Shown here piece by piece: positions 63,104 through 64,000 of a DNA stretch of 64,000 nt; the first letter of the stretch is position 1, and the number at the start of each line of letters is the position of its first letter. The translations under genes and the position numbers were made by a program. The notes beneath the pieces were generated by a model. That model searched no databases. It was not told the origin of the DNA and saw nothing but the letters and a program-made list of their open reading frames with translations. Source of the stretch: Stenotrophomonas maltophilia (GTDB lineage Bacteria > Pseudomonadota > Gammaproteobacteria > Xanthomonadales > Xanthomonadaceae); NCBI RefSeq assembly GCF_006970445.1, contig NZ_CP033877.1:1186750-1250749 (forward strand). The letters run 5' to 3'.

Positions 63104-63110
63104 CGGTCGG

Positions 63111-63166
63111 GTAGTGCCGGCCGCTGGCCGGCAACACAGGAAATGCCGGCCAGCGGCCGGCACTAC
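63111..63166. repeat. Inverted pair of SMAG hairpins
   Basis: A plus copy (63111-63133) and a minus copy (63144-63166), 10 bases apart, lie between converging genes. The distance and flanking bases (AACACAGGAAA) resemble the pair at 41129-41185. Confidence 0.88.
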
Positions 63167-63175
63167 CAAAGGGGC

Positions 63176-63901
63176 TTAGGTCCAGTCGTACGAGAACAGC
63201 ACCGTGCGGCTTTCCGGCTCGTACAGCATCACGATCGCATCGGCGCCGGTGGCGCACCAGTTGTATCCGGCAACGTCGGCCACGGCGAAGAACTTGCTGC
63301 CATTGCGGGTGATGATCACCGTTTCGGCATCGTCCGCAGCGTTGGGGTCATCGGCAGCGTCGGTGAAGCCCAGCTCGAAGGCGGCGGGGATCTCCGCGGT
63401 CTCGGTCCAGTTGCCGAAACCAATCGGTCCCCCCAGCGTATCCAGGTAATCGCGCTCGCTGGCCTCACCCTTGCCATAGCGCGAGTAGCAGGCGAGGCGA
63501 CCGTGTGCGGCATGGTAATCGCGGGCCTTGGCGTAGCTCTCGCGCATCTGCGCGATGTGCTCCTGCGCGTCCTTGTCCTGCGCCGCGTCGCCGATGAAAT
63601 AGCCCTCGTTGCCGAGGAAACGCATCTCGTTGCCGGCGGTCAGTTCGAAGGCGATCCAGTTGGTGCCGGTGAAGTCGTTGTGGTGTTCTTCGGTTGTCTC
63701 GCCGATGCAGCCGTCATACGGCTCGATCGGGCACAGCATCGTCGCCACCTGGCCGGCCAGTTCCGGGCGCAGCACCCCAAGGTCGATCTTCAGCAGCGGC
63801 AGCAGGTGCTGGCCGAGCCAGGCCTGGTCTGCGGGGAAGACGTCGGTGGGGAAGGGGACCATGCCTGGCAGCAGGTCGCTCAGTTCAGTCTGGTGGATCA
63901 T
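63176..63901 (-). CDS. Hypothetical cytosolic protein
   Basis: The 241-residue protein is acidic, without signal or membrane segments. It contains DVFPADQAWLGQHLLPLLKI, EEHHNDFTGTNWIAFELTAG and an aspartate-rich stretch (GFTDAADDPNAADDAETV). I do not recognise the family. It lies between SMAG repeats on both sides and is a single gene. Confidence 0.72.
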   Translation of the reverse strand: MIHQTELSDLLPGMVPFPTDVFPADQAWLGQHLLPLLKIDLGVLRPELAGQVATMLCPIEPYDGCIGETTEEHHNDFTGTNWIAFELTAGNEMRFLGNEGYFIGDAAQDKDAQEHIAQMRESYAKARDYHAAHGRLACYSRYGKGEASERDYLDTLGGPIGFGNWTETAEIPAAFELGFTDAADDPNAADDAETVIITRNGSKFFAVADVAGYNWCATGADAIVMLYEPESRTVLFSYDWT

Positions 63902-63923
63902 GTCAGTCCTTTGAATTGGATCG

Positions 63924-63990
63924 GTAGTGCCGGCCGCTGGCCGGCAACCTCATTGCCGCCGAAGCGTGCCGACCAAGGTCGGCACCTACC
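63924..63990. repeat. SMAG hairpin plus a GTGCCGACC-type variant
   Basis: The plus copy at 63924-63946 is followed by AACCTCAT. A minus-strand variant at 63965-63990 reads GGTAGGTGCCGACCTTGG then CGGCACG. The mixture of subtypes is the same as at 43442-43515. The window ends 10 bases later with no gene begun. Confidence 0.82.
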
Positions 63991-64000
63991 AGAGCGCGTC

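Overview
The window is about 64 kb of GC-rich chromosome from a gammaproteobacterium of the Xanthomonadaceae, almost certainly a Stenotrophomonas of the S. maltophilia group. The evidence is gene content (malonate decarboxylase cluster, membrane-anchored Mqo, Bpt-type aminoacyl transferase, OPT and POT peptide carriers, several S9 peptidases) together with many short GTAG-type stem-loops matching the SMAG repeats described for S. maltophilia. There is no rRNA, tRNA, IS element, prophage or CRISPR array. It reads as ordinary core and near-core chromosome, densely coded, with several families of dispersed hairpins in the gaps.

Layout. 1-7 kb: a truncated hydrolase, an ArsR/DUF2867 pair, a DUF2975/Xre pair, a TerC-CBS-CorC membrane protein and a metallophosphoesterase. 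7.6-11.2 kb (minus): the most notable locus, an operon DoxX - Cys-rich EF-hand precursor - DUF692/MNIO - DUF2063 - ferric-reductase-like membrane protein. This is the gene set of HvfABCD/bufferin-type ribosomally made, post-translationally modified metallophores, here with a precursor fused to two EF hands. A divergent operon (alpha/beta hydrolase, thioredoxin-like protein, then an OmpR/EnvZ-type two-component system) starts from the same intergenic region. A matching ACTGT-N19-ACAGT element lies in front of each operon. 15-18.9 kb: lipoprotein, MHS-type transporter, nucleoside hydrolase, small membrane protein. 18.9-27.2 kb (minus): a complete malonate decarboxylase operon mdcACDEGBH with a MatC-like carrier and a GntR regulator, preceded by a clean palindrome.

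27-45 kb: TonB-dependent siderophore receptor with a Fur-like site, mqo, GNAT, a divergent argP-like/lysE pair, and a peptide-use neighbourhood (S9 peptidase, POT, OPT, second S9 peptidase, DUF819). 45-48 kb (minus): GNAT-minC-minD-minE. 48-50 kb: DesK/NarL-type two-component pair. 50-55 kb: SRPBCC protein, DUF423, a large palindromic repeat region, and a five-gene operon SPFH - ribbon-helix-helix - DUF4177 - PH-like membrane protein - M15 peptidase, preceded by alternating TGATATC half-sites. 55-64 kb: purT, a secreted EEP-family phosphohydrolase, bpt, a five-EF-hand periplasmic protein, an ECF sigma factor with a membrane C-terminal domain, DUF2007, tesB, a crotonase, a PCuAC copper chaperone and an unrecognised protein.

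The gaps carry at least three repeat families: GTAG/SMAG hairpins (often inverted pairs), GGGGTCAGATCCC hairpins, and hairpins whose arms contain GGGGACGGAGGGGATTAAG. Larger palindromes occur at 27965-28066, 30532-30627 and 51696-51729. All family assignments come from reading the sequence and remembered family features; no database search was run.
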